From contig OW121850.1 of NCBI GenBank assembly GCA_933228895.1, positions 28,901,773 through 28,965,772 on the forward strand: a stretch of 64,000 nucleotides of DNA, in the 5' to 3' direction. Position numbers and translations under genes: made by a program. Shown here piece by piece: positions 1-11,389 of the stretch. The DNA is from Platycnemis pennipes. Lineage: Eukaryota > Arthropoda > Insecta > Odonata > Platycnemididae. The first letter of the stretch is position 1. Every line of letters begins with the position of its first letter. The notes beneath the pieces were generated by a model. The model did not search any database. It saw only the letters and a list, made by a program, of their open reading frames with translations, and was not told the DNA's origin.

Positions 1-153
1 TTCGAAAAGATGAGGCACGTCTATTTTGCGAGAGCGCCTGGACAAAAGAATTGGGCTCTTGAGCCAGGGACGTCACTGGATTCGGTGGACTTTAAAACCA
101 AATACAAGCGTCAAAGCGAATATCACGTGTTGCCTCCGCAAATAGGACACTGA
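1..153 (+). other. Short open frame running in from the left window edge
   Basis: Frame 1 is open from the first base to a TGA at 151-153, about 50 codons, with an ATG at codon 4. I do not recognise the peptide and see no motif in it. It could be the end of an exon that continues outside the window, or chance. The composition is somewhat less AT-rich than the sequence that follows. Confidence 0.12.
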
Positions 154-1140
154 TTACCTGCGTTCTCGCAACTCTCTTTGGGTTCGGCATACACGAGACA
201 GCTACCGTTTCCCGAAGTAATTATTATACAAGGAACTCCTGGCGTGGACTAATACGGCCTGGCTTCCCGGGAGCTGACGTGTCCATCATGAATATTCAAA
301 ACAACATATGCCTCGACGCATCCATTACTCAAATCAGAAAATTATCTTGACACTGCGCATAAGCCTAGACATATGCTAAAGTCACGTTTCAGAAAGTTAA
401 AAGTCATGATAATATTCCAATAGTGCCAAGTGTGACTTAATTAAGTTCGAAGAAATCCCTCATACCATAGCGTAAAGTGAAGTTCGTTAATATTAACTAA
501 TGAAGGGTAGATAATGCCATTGGTCAAGATTTGCATATTGAAATAGGCATAGAAAAATAGCCTTGCTAAAAAAAACACATATCTAATAACAAAATTAAGG
601 TAATGTATATTAGACACGTAAATTTTAAATACTTGAATCAGCAAGAAATTAAAGTTCTCTATTCATCTTTTAAAAATCATATCAATACACTCTTTGTTTA
701 ATACAAAACTAATATGCCGGCCTCCAGATCGGAAGAATTCTGAAATAAACGGTAATCGCTTGAATTTTGGCGCACTTAAAACTATTTACCGAAGCATAGC
801 ATACACATTGTAAACTAGCACTGTCGACCGAGGCATATGAGTTGCCATACTAATGATTGTTGACGGGTGGTTCTCTGGTATAAAAGGGATGAATAAGAAA
901 GTTTTTTGAGCAAGAAATATGGTGCAAGAAAATTCTCGGAGCGAAAAAAGGGCCCTTAGAATCAATCCTTCATCATCAGAAAATTGCAAAATAATTTAGG
1001 AGAACGAATAATAGTCTCCCGAAGCCTTATAACATGAATCGCTGGAATCGGCAATACTTCAAGCGTTTTAGGCTCCCCAAAAACCTAAATGAATGGATAT
1101 ATTGATTGATAATAACAGAATTAAATTTTAAAGCCTTTCA
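154..1140. other. No gene recognised; AT-rich sequence
   Basis: Only short frames (under 70 codons) with no family resemblance. I see no clear repeat, inverted repeat or promoter. Probably ordinary non-coding DNA. Confidence 0.5.
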
Positions 1141-1164
1141 TTAGCTTCGGCTATATCATGACTA

Positions 1165-1360
1165 AGCTGGGAACATTGCCTAAAATGCCTATTTTTTCTA
1201 GGAAACCAATTTTATGAAGTTATAAGTTCTTTCATGATCATTTATGGCCAAATTAAGGCAATTTTTTACTGCCTAAAAATTCCTATTTTACCTGTTTATG
1301 CCTTTTTCTGCAGATATCGCCTATTTAAGGGCCTAAAAAAGCAATATTTTTCTCAACGTC
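1165..1360. repeat. Cluster of GCCTA/TAGGC-type short repeats
   Basis: The segment contains many copies of GCCTAAAA, GCCTATTT and related words in both orientations (for example around 1179-1193, 1269-1290 and 1317-1340). Such clusters occur as subterminal repeats in some DNA transposons. With a hAT C-terminus about 2 kb downstream, this may be the left part of the same decayed element. I could not identify terminal inverted repeats, so the link is an inference. Confidence 0.3.
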
Positions 1361-1652
1361 AGCAAACTTCTCTTTAATGCGGAGCAAGTCTGTTATTTCA
1401 GTTCCTTTCTGTCATATCTTTTATTCTATCAAGGTAGAAACAATGTCATCAAACATGCATTAAAAAAATCATCCAAAGTATTAATTTATAAAGATTAGGA
1501 AAATAACTATAGTAATTTTACGTAATCCGTACATGCAATGGTTATGATTGCTAAAAAGTTGTTTTATGAAGCTTTATTTAGAGAAGTTTAAGCTTTACTT
1601 TAAATAGATACAGCCCGAAGTTGTTCTGCCTTTACAGCCAGTATAAATAATC

Positions 1653-1837
1653 ATGGGGAACATGGAAAGAACAAGAACTGGAACATGGGAAGCATGGAAA
1701 GAAGGGGAACAAGAATAGTAAAAAAGAGAAGAATTACATCACAATGAAAAGGTTGGCCGATAGAAGAATCGAGTGGAAAGCTGAGTCAACCAAATCCTAG
1801 GATTGTTGACCAATGATGATGATGATGGGGAACATGG
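1653..1837 (+). mobile_element. Short LINE 3' fragment (GATGATGATGG tail) with 13-bp target duplication
   Basis: Around 1725-1800 the plus strand reads as the C-terminal end of a LINE reverse-transcriptase ORF (EKNYITMKRLADRRIEWKA), followed by the ATGATGATGATGG tail. The same end occurs at 11963-12106, 25605-26719 and 42554-42655. The 13-mer ATGGGGAACATGG is present at 1653-1665 and again at 1825-1837, directly after the tail, which is what target-primed reverse transcription leaves. Only about 160 bp inserted, so it is strongly 5'-truncated. The 5' part (1666-1720) repeats GGAACATGG-like words from the flank and may be filler made during integration. Non-functional. Confidence 0.7.
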
Positions 1838-3070
1838 CTAAATACAACATTATACTCTGCAGATAAAATAATTGAAAAACGTGAGGCATGTGACAGGAAT
1901 AATGTGCGCCTCCGATACATCAGTTCGAACGTCATTTTCACCCACTTAAATGTACACTATTGCAACCGATTTTGCTCATCTTCTATACTACGTGTCAATT
2001 CTCTCTATAAGAAAAGTAAGCCATCATAGCGCATAAGTAGGTTTTCTACAGGCAAAGGAATATCTGGATGAAGAAGCAAACTGCATTCTCGAATCCAAAG
2101 CTGTTGAGTTATAACTCGGTGTCGATGCAGATCCTACGTTTATCAGAAGCATCGATCATGTCATCGCTGGAGACAAGAGGATCATTCCATTTTAAATCCA
2201 CAAATTTTTCAGAAATATCTTGCTTCACAACCTCTGATTTCAACTAAAATTGGTGCATATATACTGTCAACCTTCCTGAGACAAAAGCCGTTCCCTATTT
2301 TAGCAGAAAGAATTTGGCCCCTGAATTATAGGCACGCATGCATTGCGTTAACGCCTGAAAATCGTCTTTTTACAATATTTGTCTACAGACTGCAGCAGAC
2401 TGGTTTTACGTGACACTCATGTGAAAGGTGTCAATAGAAAGCATATGAAGTCTACATGTTATCAGAGGAGTTTTTAAGGTACTTTTTACCAGAATTAATC
2501 TTTTTAATATATTAATAAACATGGAATGTGAGCGTTTCTCACTGAGAAAAGATCACTTGAATTTAAGAAATTGGGAAAAAATTGGTTTTTCGTAGCTAAA
2601 AAAACCCATGTTGGACAGGGTTTAAAAATTATAAAAGGGTTGTTTTACAAAGTCTTAATGTAGTTCTTTTAGATGCAAAATGAATTTTTTAGTGTTTTTT
2701 AGGGGTTTGGGAGAGATGGTCGAGGTAAAAACAGTGCTCAACTCCCTCACGCATGGGCCTAAACAGACTCTCATTCCAATAATACTTTATTTTAACCATC
2801 AATAATCCTCGTGAGATTGGGTTTAAAAATTTAAAAAAAATCATTGAGATAGAAAGTCTTAATGTTCCTGAATCAGGTACAAATAGAAATGTAGCACGAT
2901 TGATGGAATAGTTGAAACTTAAATAAGTGAAGTTAAACTGAAGTTAAAAAGCTATGAACATGTACTGATCTCACAGATATTTATGCATATTTATACCGTA
3001 GAGCACCGATAATCGGTTCTCTACTGTTTTCCGCAATACACATATTTTTTATTTTCTTTAACTATTTTGA
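1838..3070. other. Non-coding; possible body of the decayed hAT-like element
   Basis: No frame here can be assigned. Stretches such as 2045-2110 read as plausible transposase-like peptide in short pieces but are interrupted. It lies between the GCCTA cluster and the hAT C-terminus, so it may be decayed transposon body. This is inference only. Confidence 0.25.
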
Positions 3071-3319
3071 ATGTTCCTTTCTTCAAGGTTCTTGTGGCCA
3101 ACTGAAAATAATGATGAGAAGTTTTTTGAGCTAATAATGGATAGTGCATCGTATATGTTAAAAGCTGGGTTGGGATTGAGTCTTTTACCCCAAGATGGTG
3201 CATGTCACATGCGTCGCACATGCTCTGCACAGATTAATAGAGGAGATAAGATCCAAGTTTCCCTATACGGTGATTTAAAGCTTAATAACAGTATTTTTGA
3301 AGGCACCATTATGCATTGA
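3071..3319 (+). CDS. Unassigned 82-codon open frame upstream of the hAT relic
   Basis: An uninterrupted 82-codon frame whose product I do not recognise. It sits immediately before a hAT C-terminal segment in the same orientation, so it could be a transposase exon remnant. No catalytic residue, zinc finger or membrane segment is evident, and it may equally be a chance frame. Confidence 0.2.
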   Translation: MFLSSRFLWPTENNDEKFFELIMDSASYMLKAGLGLSLLPQDGACHMRRTCSAQINRGDKIQVSLYGDLKLNNSIFEGTIMH

Positions 3320-3390
3320 TGTAACTAAATTAATTATCAGGGATTACGGTCGCTCCAGGACCAAAGGTGACAGCAGAACACCTTGGATCA

Positions 3391-3540
3391 TTTAACCAAT
3401 GCCCTATCACCTCGCGTGAGGCTGAGAAGTCATTTTCATTCTAAAAAATAATCCTGGCTGACTCTCGGCATCAGTTTACAGCAGAACATTTAGAGAAATA
3501 TATTGCAATGAAACTTGAAAAACGTAAATCTTTTGTGCAT
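3391..3540 (+). pseudogene. hAT-family transposase, C-terminal dimerisation segment (pseudogene)
   Basis: In the frame starting at 3391 the sequence gives ITSREAEKSFSF, a stop codon, then KIILADSRHQFTAEHLEKYI. This is the conserved C-terminal hAT dimerisation motif: E-R-x-FS-x-Y-K, then IL-x-D-x-R, then F-x-x-E-x-LEKY. The stop at 3451-3459 falls where the family usually has the tyrosine-lysine of the FSxYK motif, so the copy is dead. The N-terminal BED finger and the DDE catalytic residues were not found. The call rests on one motif of about 35 residues, which is distinctive. Confidence 0.55.
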
Positions 3541-3689
3541 TATGTTTCTCCAATTTATATGCGAATTTTATTTGGAGTTTTGTCCTCTTTGCTCTCCATC
3601 AGTTTTCCCAAAAAGTAATCGTATATTTCAGCCCAAACTTGAGATCTCAAATGCTTCTTTGTCGTAATAAGCCACATTATGTTTCTAGC

Positions 3690-3870
3690 TGGCTGCGGTG
3701 GCGGACGGGTGAAGTCTTCGCCTGCTAGTCTTGGGATTACGGGTTAAGGTCCTGCCTGGATGGGTATTTCACCACCCAAGGCGTAGATATATGTCATGTT
3801 CTGTTTGACTGGTCCCTGGAATATCTGATTCTGGCTTAGCCTTTTGGTATTCCAGGACCAACAGAATTGT
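3690..3870 (+). mobile_element. tRNA-derived SINE-like element
   Basis: A box A-like stretch (GGTGGCGGACGGGTGAAG, about 3699-3716) is followed some 35 bp later by a box B-like GGGTTAAGGTCC (3741-3752). The spacing and sequence resemble an internal RNA polymerase III promoter of tRNA type. An unrelated body follows that ends in an inverted CCTGGAAT/ATTCCAGG word pair (3815-3860). The arrangement is that of a SINE; I did not find a target duplication. Confidence 0.45.
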
Positions 3871-4590
3871 CCAAAATGCAAAAAATATTTTAAGCGCAAA
3901 TTTTAAGTGTCTATTTTGAAATTTTTAGTTCTTATTTAGGCTGTCTATTTCTTCATTTTTAGTAACTAAATGTCCTCAGCTTAGTCATGACGATAATCAC
4001 ACTTACTCATGACCATAAACCTAAAATAAACATAACATCCCAATCATTCGTCAGTAACTCAGGGCCTTCGGGGCAATTGGGCCGACGTGTAATTCACCTG
4101 AATACCGCGGCCGGCCACATTAAATAGTTTTAAGAATTTAATCACTTCAAAAAATGTTGTCTTCACTACAGTCACTGTTATAAGAAGTTTCTCGTATAAA
4201 ATCATGGAGTTTGCTTCAAAATACTCTGTATTTAATCATTAAATCAATGGATTTAATGAGGGTGTTTGAGAATGAGAGGCAGTAAATGATCCCCTGTCAC
4301 CAAATTGCCACAAACAGCACTTGCTATTAATTGATTTATTTGAACTTTTAGCTACAATGTGAAATTAAAATTATGTTCTTGCTAGAGAGCATGCTGAAAA
4401 TCCTCCTAACGATACTTATCTATAAAGTTTTCATCGATTTCATTAGGCTTTATTGGGCTTGGATTTTGTCGCGCTCATAAAGTCAATTTATTTGTACAAT
4501 ATAAGGGAAAAGGAGGTAAATTACATTGAAACCACATTTATTCTAAATTCAACGAAAAAATGGCACGGATCTTGCTTTGGTCAAAATCCG
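3871..4590. other. No gene recognised
   Basis: AT-rich DNA with a short GC-rich patch near 4060-4120. No repeat family or coding segment recognised. Confidence 0.5.
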
Positions 4591-4599
4591 GAATTTCGA

Positions 4600-5280
4600 C
4601 TGGATTAGAGAACTTTTGTCAACACACGTGAGTCGGGGAACCCGCGAGCAAATTGATCCCTGCTGAGTGTAGGCGCGCCGCGGGGCGCACGTAATGTCTG
4701 AGGCAAACAGATGGGGAACGCTTACAGCGAAGCCGAACCTAGGATTGTCGCCGAGGGAGAAAGGGATTGCATTCACTGGCTTTGAGCCCCTGGCTCGATC
4801 GCATATGCGGCGACGCCAACACAAAGTTCACAGGGAATGCGACGGCGACAAATTCCGAGGCGAAAGGGAACGGACACTAGCCGAGCTCACCGTTTCCACG
4901 CGACCAAAAGAGCGGAGGAAATACCTAGCCCCTAATGGCACGGGGCGGAGGAGGGCGGACGAGGTTGGAATTGAGGAAGCGGGGGTGAGTATCCAAGGGC
5001 GTGCCAAGAGAAGAGTGTTGGGGCGGGTTTGAGGGAACGGAGGGAGAAAAATTGGATGTGACGATGCGAAAGGAAGACGCCGGCCGTAAAAGCTTCTCAG
5101 ACGAAGAGAGAGAGGGAGGGATCTCGAGAAGGGAGTGCGACTACTCTCCTCAAGGGGACAGCTCTCGGAGGAGTGGAGAGAGAGAGGGAGGGAAAAAGAG
5201 GCGAGAGGGTGAAGGGGACACAGGGCGGCCAATGAAAAGGGGTTGGTTGTCAACCTCAAGTCTGAGAGGGTAAGTGCCTC
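4600..5280. other. CpG/GC-rich island with overlapping chance frames
   Basis: A sharp rise in GC and CpG density against AT-rich flanks, purine-rich in the second half. Several overlapping frames (112 codons from 4694, 90 codons from 5001, 143 codons on the minus strand) are rich in R, G, E or P and resemble by-products of GC-rich composition rather than genes. A good 5' splice-site word, CAGGTAAG, lies downstream at 5447-5454. An island like this could be a promoter or first exon, but I see no TATA box, initiator or protein that would prove it. Confidence 0.35.
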
Positions 5281-7208
5281 CCAGACTAGGAAGCTTTTCA
5301 GGTAAATAGGGCCACCTATTAGGTGGCGTGCGTTACGAGGATGTAAGTTACGAGGTGTACTGTGGGAATAATGGAAGGCTATTCACGTCGCACCAGCCTC
5401 AGACGTCGACGTACTTGTCTGTTTGATGTGGGATCATAGGGCTCGCCAGGTAAGCCTATGGAGTTAGCATATGACGGTAAGGGGATGAATTCCTTCTCTT
5501 AGGTGTCGGGCGTAACCCCTTACGTTTCCTAGTCCTGCAAGTATTTTAAAAAAGTATTTTCGAATGAATACTAAATGGGAAATTCGAAACGTGAGTGTCA
5601 TGTAGCTGGAGTGAAATGCGATTTTAAATAATCAATACAATAACAAGAAGAATCTTGAGTCATTCTCTGAGGGGAAAGCCTTAGAAGTTTTTGATGGGGC
5701 GTTGGGATGGACAGAACAGTTCAGTTCAGTTTAGGACTTAATGACCACCATTTTACTCTTTTTTATTAGCACCAAAAGAAAAAAAAGACCTAGTAGCCTT
5801 TGTATGTACATACAGCCTTCTCTTATTTGCAGTCTCCGGGGATTATATATTCCATCAAGCATCGCGATCATCCGCAATCCATGCTTCTACACGTCAGTTT
5901 GAGAGATTCTTCATAAGTTATACTTTTAGATGACTTTCATCCTAGCAAGGGTTGTTATTACGGAAACAATGGTTATATAATATTTAGCAATTCATAGAAT
6001 CGCTTCCTCCGGTCTAGCTTTAAAATACACTTACAGCGAAACTCTAACTCCGTGGTGGGAGAGGTACGAGTGACATAATTTGGGTGTATGCGTACTCAAG
6101 TAAAAATAAAAATGTTATTAGCTGCCGTACAAATCACATATTAAACTCTTAAGAGTAGAATATATTACTTTTCCCATTCTCATGGCTATATAAGGGCAAG
6201 CAGCCAATAGGTAGTTTGCGTAATACATTTTTTATGTGGACTAAAATGGGAGGATAGCAGCTTTGGAACTCATTCATTTATGGGAATGAAAAAAGCAATT
6301 AATTTTTAACTCAATTATTGATTTATTCTAAGCAAGACTTAGGTTATGGCATTTTATGCCATCATAAGATCTCTGACATGGTGATACAAGGTACCTTAAC
6401 CAAGATCGTGCTTCCTTGAGTGATATTCACAAAGTTTATTTGATTTTTCCTTCAGTAATGGATGAATTATATATAGACTCGAGCGAATCATAAGATCTTT
6501 TTCACATTTCTTCGACCACTCCCCTGGCAGAGTCTTTCATTTCTTCAATGGATCACCGCACAGTTATGTGTCCACAAATCTAGGATGGTGATAAAGGTGA
6601 GATGTAACCGAGAGTAGGTACCCTCCCATTCGGGTAGCGGAGATAGCCTTGGCATCAGAGGGTGCATTAAATCGTCGTGACCTCCGCCTCTAGTGGAGTA
6701 AATTGTAAGAGGAAGAAGACGCACTCGTGGGGAGAAATGGGTCCCCAGACGACGACGCCCTTGGAGAGGGAAAGTGAAGATGGAAGAAGGGGAGAGGGGG
6801 GGAGATAGGGCGACACTTAGATGTGACTTATGAATCCCTCCTCGTGTACGGAACCTCTTTTACCAGACCCCTCTATAATAGATCCTTTAAAGCTATAGTA
6901 TAGCACAACAAGCAAAATGAATATGCATCCACTTTATAATTGAATTTATACAGTTTTCCACAGTTACTAACATCCAAAACTACATATTTTTGCTCACGAT
7001 GGCGTTTTTTCTTACAATTATTAACTAATACGTTGATAACATTTCTTCTTGAACTAAGCTTACAACTTTAATGGTAACTCCTGTGAGCCTAATTTAAGGT
7101 AGTAGAAAAAAATACCACAGGAACTGCACATGAAAACCTTATATTAGTAATCTTGATACATTATTCAATTTCGTAATTTGCAAAGTATATGACTGAAACC
7201 ATTTGATA
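5281..7208. other. No gene recognised
   Basis: Mostly AT-rich single-copy-looking DNA, with a more GC-rich patch at 6600-6830. No coding segment or repeat family could be assigned. Confidence 0.5.
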
Positions 7209-7982
7209 TCAAATGCTGTACCACACCCTATTGTCCAGCGAATACATACTACCCTTTTATCCCTTAATAGAAAGGGAATCAAAGTTATTTTTCTCTGGGT
7301 CCCAGGACATATGGGTATTGTAGGAAATGAGAAGGCAGACGCAGCTGCTAAGGAAGCGCTAAATATTCCTGAGCCGACGACGACGCTAGTACCCTATCAG
7401 GATCTGCAAGCCTCTCTCCGTAAAAAAGTCCTAGAGCAGTGGTGTGCACTTTGGAGGGATGTCCCAAACAATAAGTTACGGACAATTAAACCGGTAACGT
7501 CAGGGTGGCCCACTTCCGTCAGGGGTAGTCGCAGAGAGGAAGTGGTCATCACACGATTAAGAATCGGGCATTGCGCCCTGACCCACTCGTACCTCTTTAC
7601 AGAAGAGAAAATTCCTCCGCGATGTGATGACTGTGACTGTCCTCTCAGTGTGCGACATATCCTGACGGAGTGTGACAAATACCGGGACACACGTAACAGG
7701 CTAGGCATCAGCGGCGACCTAGAACACGTTCTAGGCAACGATGCTGATCGCCTGTGCCATGTTATTAACTTTTTAAAAGAAACAAACCTCATTAGTAAAA
7801 TCTAATCTATTTTCATAAACTGGACCTTTTATACTGCCTCTGATTTTTATTCTATATGCATATTTCTACATATTTATATTTATGCATATTTATTGTTATA
7901 AATTAGATTGTGCGTGGTGCAAAATGACCATAGTTGTCGACGCACCCTATAAACCCAAATCTACTACTACTCAAATGCTGTA
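7209..7982 (+). mobile_element. 5'-truncated LINE insertion with perfect 12-bp target duplication
   Basis: The 12-mer TCAAATGCTGTA occurs at 7209-7220 and again at 7971-7982, bounding an insert of 750 bp (7221-7970). The insert begins in the middle of an RNase H domain and ends in an AT-rich 3' UTR whose last part (AATGACCATAGTTGT at about 7922-7936, then GACGCACC) resembles the 3' ends of jockey-type LINEs. Truncation at the 5' end plus an exact direct repeat is the normal product of target-primed reverse transcription. The exact duplication and the open frame suggest a fairly young insertion. Confidence 0.8.
7221..7805 (+). pseudogene. LINE ORF2 C-terminus: RNase H domain and zinc knuckle
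   Basis: The open frame encodes about 195 residues. The first third carries the RNase H signature WVPGHMGIVGNEKADAAAKE, with the conserved His-Gly, Gly-Asn-Glu and Ala-Asp. A basic linker follows, then a terminal Cys/His knuckle (CDDCDCPLSVRHILTEC) typical of jockey and I-like LINE ORF2 ends. The frame is uninterrupted to its TAA, but the endonuclease, the reverse transcriptase and the start of RNase H are missing because the insert is 5'-truncated. No authentic start codon exists; the reading frame is simply open from the junction at 7221. Confidence 0.8.
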
Positions 7983-8339
7983 TTTATTCAAATACCTATA
8001 CTCTACGATCATGATGAATGCTGTTTATCATTTTTCCAAAAGTTTTGATCAAATGACACCAGGGCTAATCAATTTCACTGTGCATTAAACTTTTTTCACT
8101 CAAAACAAAACTCAATCAAGATGTAAAAAGTTTTGCAGAGCCTTCCTCCTCGCCATTCTGGCGAAGATTTGCAGGCAAATATTTTAAAAACACCTCTCGC
8201 AGGGAAAGTAGTGAGTGCATTGATATATTTCTTAATCATAAGGTCACATTTCCTGAGAAACGTTACGGATACCTCCATTGACTGCACACGCAAGAGTTCG
8301 GAAACAAGCAAAGACAAATAGTTGATAAAGTTCAGCCCT
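7983..8339. other. No gene recognised
   Basis: Short frames on both strands that shadow each other; nothing recognised. Confidence 0.45.
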
Positions 8340-8830
8340 TACGGAGGTATGCAATCTCCATGCGCCGATAACGAGAGGCATCGGATGCGGCGGAAGATGT
8401 GGGGTGGAAGGTGGGGAGAGGAGGGAAGATGGGTGAGGTGAGGGAGTTATGTGGCTGTAGGGGAGGGTAGAAGGAGCTGAAGGGTTGGAGAAAGAGGAGA
8501 TCGTTCCCATCCCCATAAATCCCACACGATTGGAGGCAGGGTGCTCCCGGGGCGTCGGCCCCCAATTCCTACCGCCCCCGCCGTCGAAATTTAGCTCCCT
8601 CCCTCCAGCCAATCCTCGCCTCCCCCCTAAATTTAAATCCTTTGTGAGGTGACACCGGGGGCGGGTTTATGGCATCGAAGGGTCGCACTATGGCGCGAAA
8701 CCTGGAAACGACGTTAGGGGGTGTCGGTGCGAGGGATTCATGTGCGTGGGAACGCTTCAGGAGGAAAGCGAGACTATTGGACACGAAAAATATGTCTGGG
8801 CGAGAAGTGTCAGTTTCCAACGTCCAGTTT
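8340..8830. other. GC-rich island
   Basis: GC and CpG density rises; the first half is purine-rich on the plus strand. The overlapping minus-strand frames are proline/serine-rich products of the composition. No promoter elements or recognisable product. Confidence 0.35.
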
Positions 8831-10639
8831 GTTGAGTTAAAAATATGGTCTTCGAATGACTCACGGATGTGTCATGAATCAGGGTGTTTCTACATCAAGT
8901 TCTAAAAACCGCAAATTTATACTCTTCGCATTTTTCTGATTTCAAATTATCCACTGTCCAATCGACTCCACGTTCAAATAATAACTAAAACGTTTATTGA
9001 AATTAATCCGATAACAATTCATAATGCTTTACGTATCGCAGGTAGAGCAATTTAGCGATCAGCTTCATTATTAGTTCTTCATAAACTCAATTAGAAAATG
9101 GTTTACGAAGTACGATGCGATATACTTGAAAACTCACAAATGATGGAGTGTGATTTCAGAGGTAATGATGAACAGCAATAACAATAGGAACAAAGTTCAT
9201 AAGCAAAAACTTCTTGCAAGTTTTTCAAGGTCTCAGAATAGGCCGAATGATAAATAATGGTCCCGCTAATGTGTGGTATACTACTGATAATAGGAAAAAT
9301 CTGTTTCCTCTCTATCACTTTAAACTAGAGAATTATTTGATTAAAAACATCCCGTTTCTTCATTTCAAGACAGTTATTAGACTTGACCCCTCGCGATATC
9401 GTCGGAAACTCGTAAGGCAGAGGAAACACGGGGAGAATGCCACAATTAACAGGGCTTTTCCTTGATGAGTGCATGGCCAGGCCTGTCGGGAACAAATTAA
9501 CCCCGTGGCAATTTCGCCCTTTGCGGAAGAGGGACCGGCCCACTTCCTCCGACCTTTCGTCCCCATTCTGGACTTCAGGCTGGGCCACATGTTTTGTTCC
9601 TTCTTCAGAGCTACAACCGATATGTCACCAAATTTTGGGGAGAGGGTGTGTGCAACAGAAGGCAAATAGCATAGTTTGATTTCTGAATAGAATTTCCAAA
9701 TGCCTGGCTACGTGTTAACGTAAGTTGTTACCGAAGATTGCCTTGAATTCCCATTACGAGGGGGGAACAGGTAAGGCACCACGTCACGGTGTTCCAGTCT
9801 TGAAAGGGCATGGGGAAATTGCTCAGAAAACCGACCACTTTCGGTCAAAGGATCGACTTCAACACGGACAGGACTGACTTAATTTCCCATTTCCAGAAAA
9901 GGAACTGTCAAATCCAGCAAGCGGCAGGCTCCAAATTTGAGGCCTTTAAGATTTTAGATCAACTCACTAAATGTCGGATCTATTCACAGCTCACCAGTTC
10001 ACCGTGGCGCTCAGGGTGAACCATATCAATTGATATAGAAGTATAATTCGGCATTTCGGAGCTTTAAATGCTCCAGTTAAATCGCATAATTCCACTTACA
10101 TATAATGCCTTAATCCATAAAAACCATTTGATATAAAGGTTGTGTCCCCAGGAGGGCTCGTTACAACTGTGGCTAACGTGGCAGAAAAATTAGGTAAAGT
10201 TATGACCTAAATCATATTCGTTGACACAACAAGATGGCTCCACTCTGTACAAGTTGATTGATTTAGCACACTCACCATAAATTCTCCAGAATCATAAAAT
10301 AAATTAGATACTCCTTTTTTATGCGCTCAGTATTCGATCATCTACAATCTAATAACATCAAAAGCAACCCTATAACACACTCTACAGGGAATAAGCCACA
10401 AAAGATTCAAATCACGACGGATATCATATGTATCTCAGATATTAAAGTATGCTTTGTTGCGAGATATAACCTCATCGGTTGGGCCACCTTAAGCCAAATC
10501 ATCAAGTTGAGCTATCAAAGGTGTCTGCGGCCCTTTTCAAGAGTATTCCAAAGACAGAGATAGCATTGTGGGTAACTGACTTTCCATTCCTATGACTAGG
10601 GTTTAAATTCTTGACAGCGTGAAACACCTTTCTGTGATA
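8831..10639. other. No gene recognised
   Basis: Mixed composition with a moderately GC-rich patch at 9400-9660. Short frames only; no repeat family assigned. Confidence 0.45.
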
Positions 10640-10790
10640 AACGGTATCCCACTTAAAAGCTGTAGGAAGAGTAATGCCATGATTCCGTCCATCGAATGGG
10701 GTGTTAAACCCCTTGGCGCCTTTCGTTAAGAGTAGGTTAACGCCGACGCCAGGTTTTTGGCCAATCCTTAAAAAATATTATCCCTACCTA
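10640..10790 (+). mobile_element. Relic of a SINE 3' region
   Basis: The words TTCGTTAAGAG (about 10725) and GCCGACGCCAGGTTT (10743-10757) match the 3' part of the better SINE copy near 57946-57990, which has TTCGTGAAGAG and GCCGACGCCAGGTTT. The rest of this copy is too diverged to bound. Identification rests on the shared tail. Confidence 0.4.
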
Positions 10791-10862
10791 ATTTCCCACC
10801 AGTTCCAAATGACGCAAATGAACTCGATGTCGGTCAACTCTCCCATGTAACTACAACTGCAG

Positions 10863-11259
10863 TGTAGGATATTTCAAGCCTGCCGCGTGAACGGCGGTGA
10901 AATTCACATGAATTGCCATGGGAAAAAATTCACCTGGACCGGGAATCGAACCACGGACCATAGCAATTTTACCGAAGTTCAAGGTACTAGATTTTGGGCC
11001 CTTGCGGAAAGCCAAAGGTCCATGGTTCGATTCCCGATCCAGGTGAATTTTTTCTCATGGCATTTCATGTGAATTTCACCGCCGTTCACGCGGCAAGCTT
11101 GAAATAACCTACATTTACCGCCTAGCGCGGCTTTAGCGCTGGATATGGTTCAGCATTGGTAGTGGCTTCCTCTTTGAAGCCCTTTCTCCCTTGCGTTGCC
11201 ATCCTTGATGGACCGCGAGAGCCCAAAATCTAGTACCTTGAACTTCGGTAAAATTGCCA
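10863..11259. repeat. Nested inverted repeats made of tRNA-related SINE sequence
   Basis: An arm of about 97 bp (10863-10959) is repeated inverted at 11017-11113 around a 57-bp spacer. Most of that spacer (about 10961-10999) is itself repeated inverted at 11221-11259. Each long arm carries a box B-like motif (GGTTCGATTCCCGATCC at about 11024-11040; inverted counterpart near 10936-10952) followed by CAGGTGAATTTTTT. The same box B-plus-tail order appears on the minus strand at 12165-12280. The simplest reading is two SINE copies inserted head to head, followed by a partial inverted duplication. Confidence 0.55.
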
Positions 11260-11389
11260 TGGGTACAACTACAGTGTTCCACCACCCCATCAATATCTGA
11301 ATCATGCTGTTCCTACCATCACGTTAGATGCTAATGCATTTCATTCCTTGCCACTTACCCCTTTCCTCAACCTCCCCTTCTTCCCAAAC

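Noticed and set aside
4694..5273. Overlapping 90-143-codon frames in a GC-rich island
   Set aside because: Low-complexity R/G/E- or P/S-rich translations on both strands, no known motif; long frames are expected in GC-rich DNA with few stops.
5447..5454. CAGGTAAG as proof of an exon end
   Set aside because: A splice-donor word alone is common; no open coding frame or matching acceptor was found.
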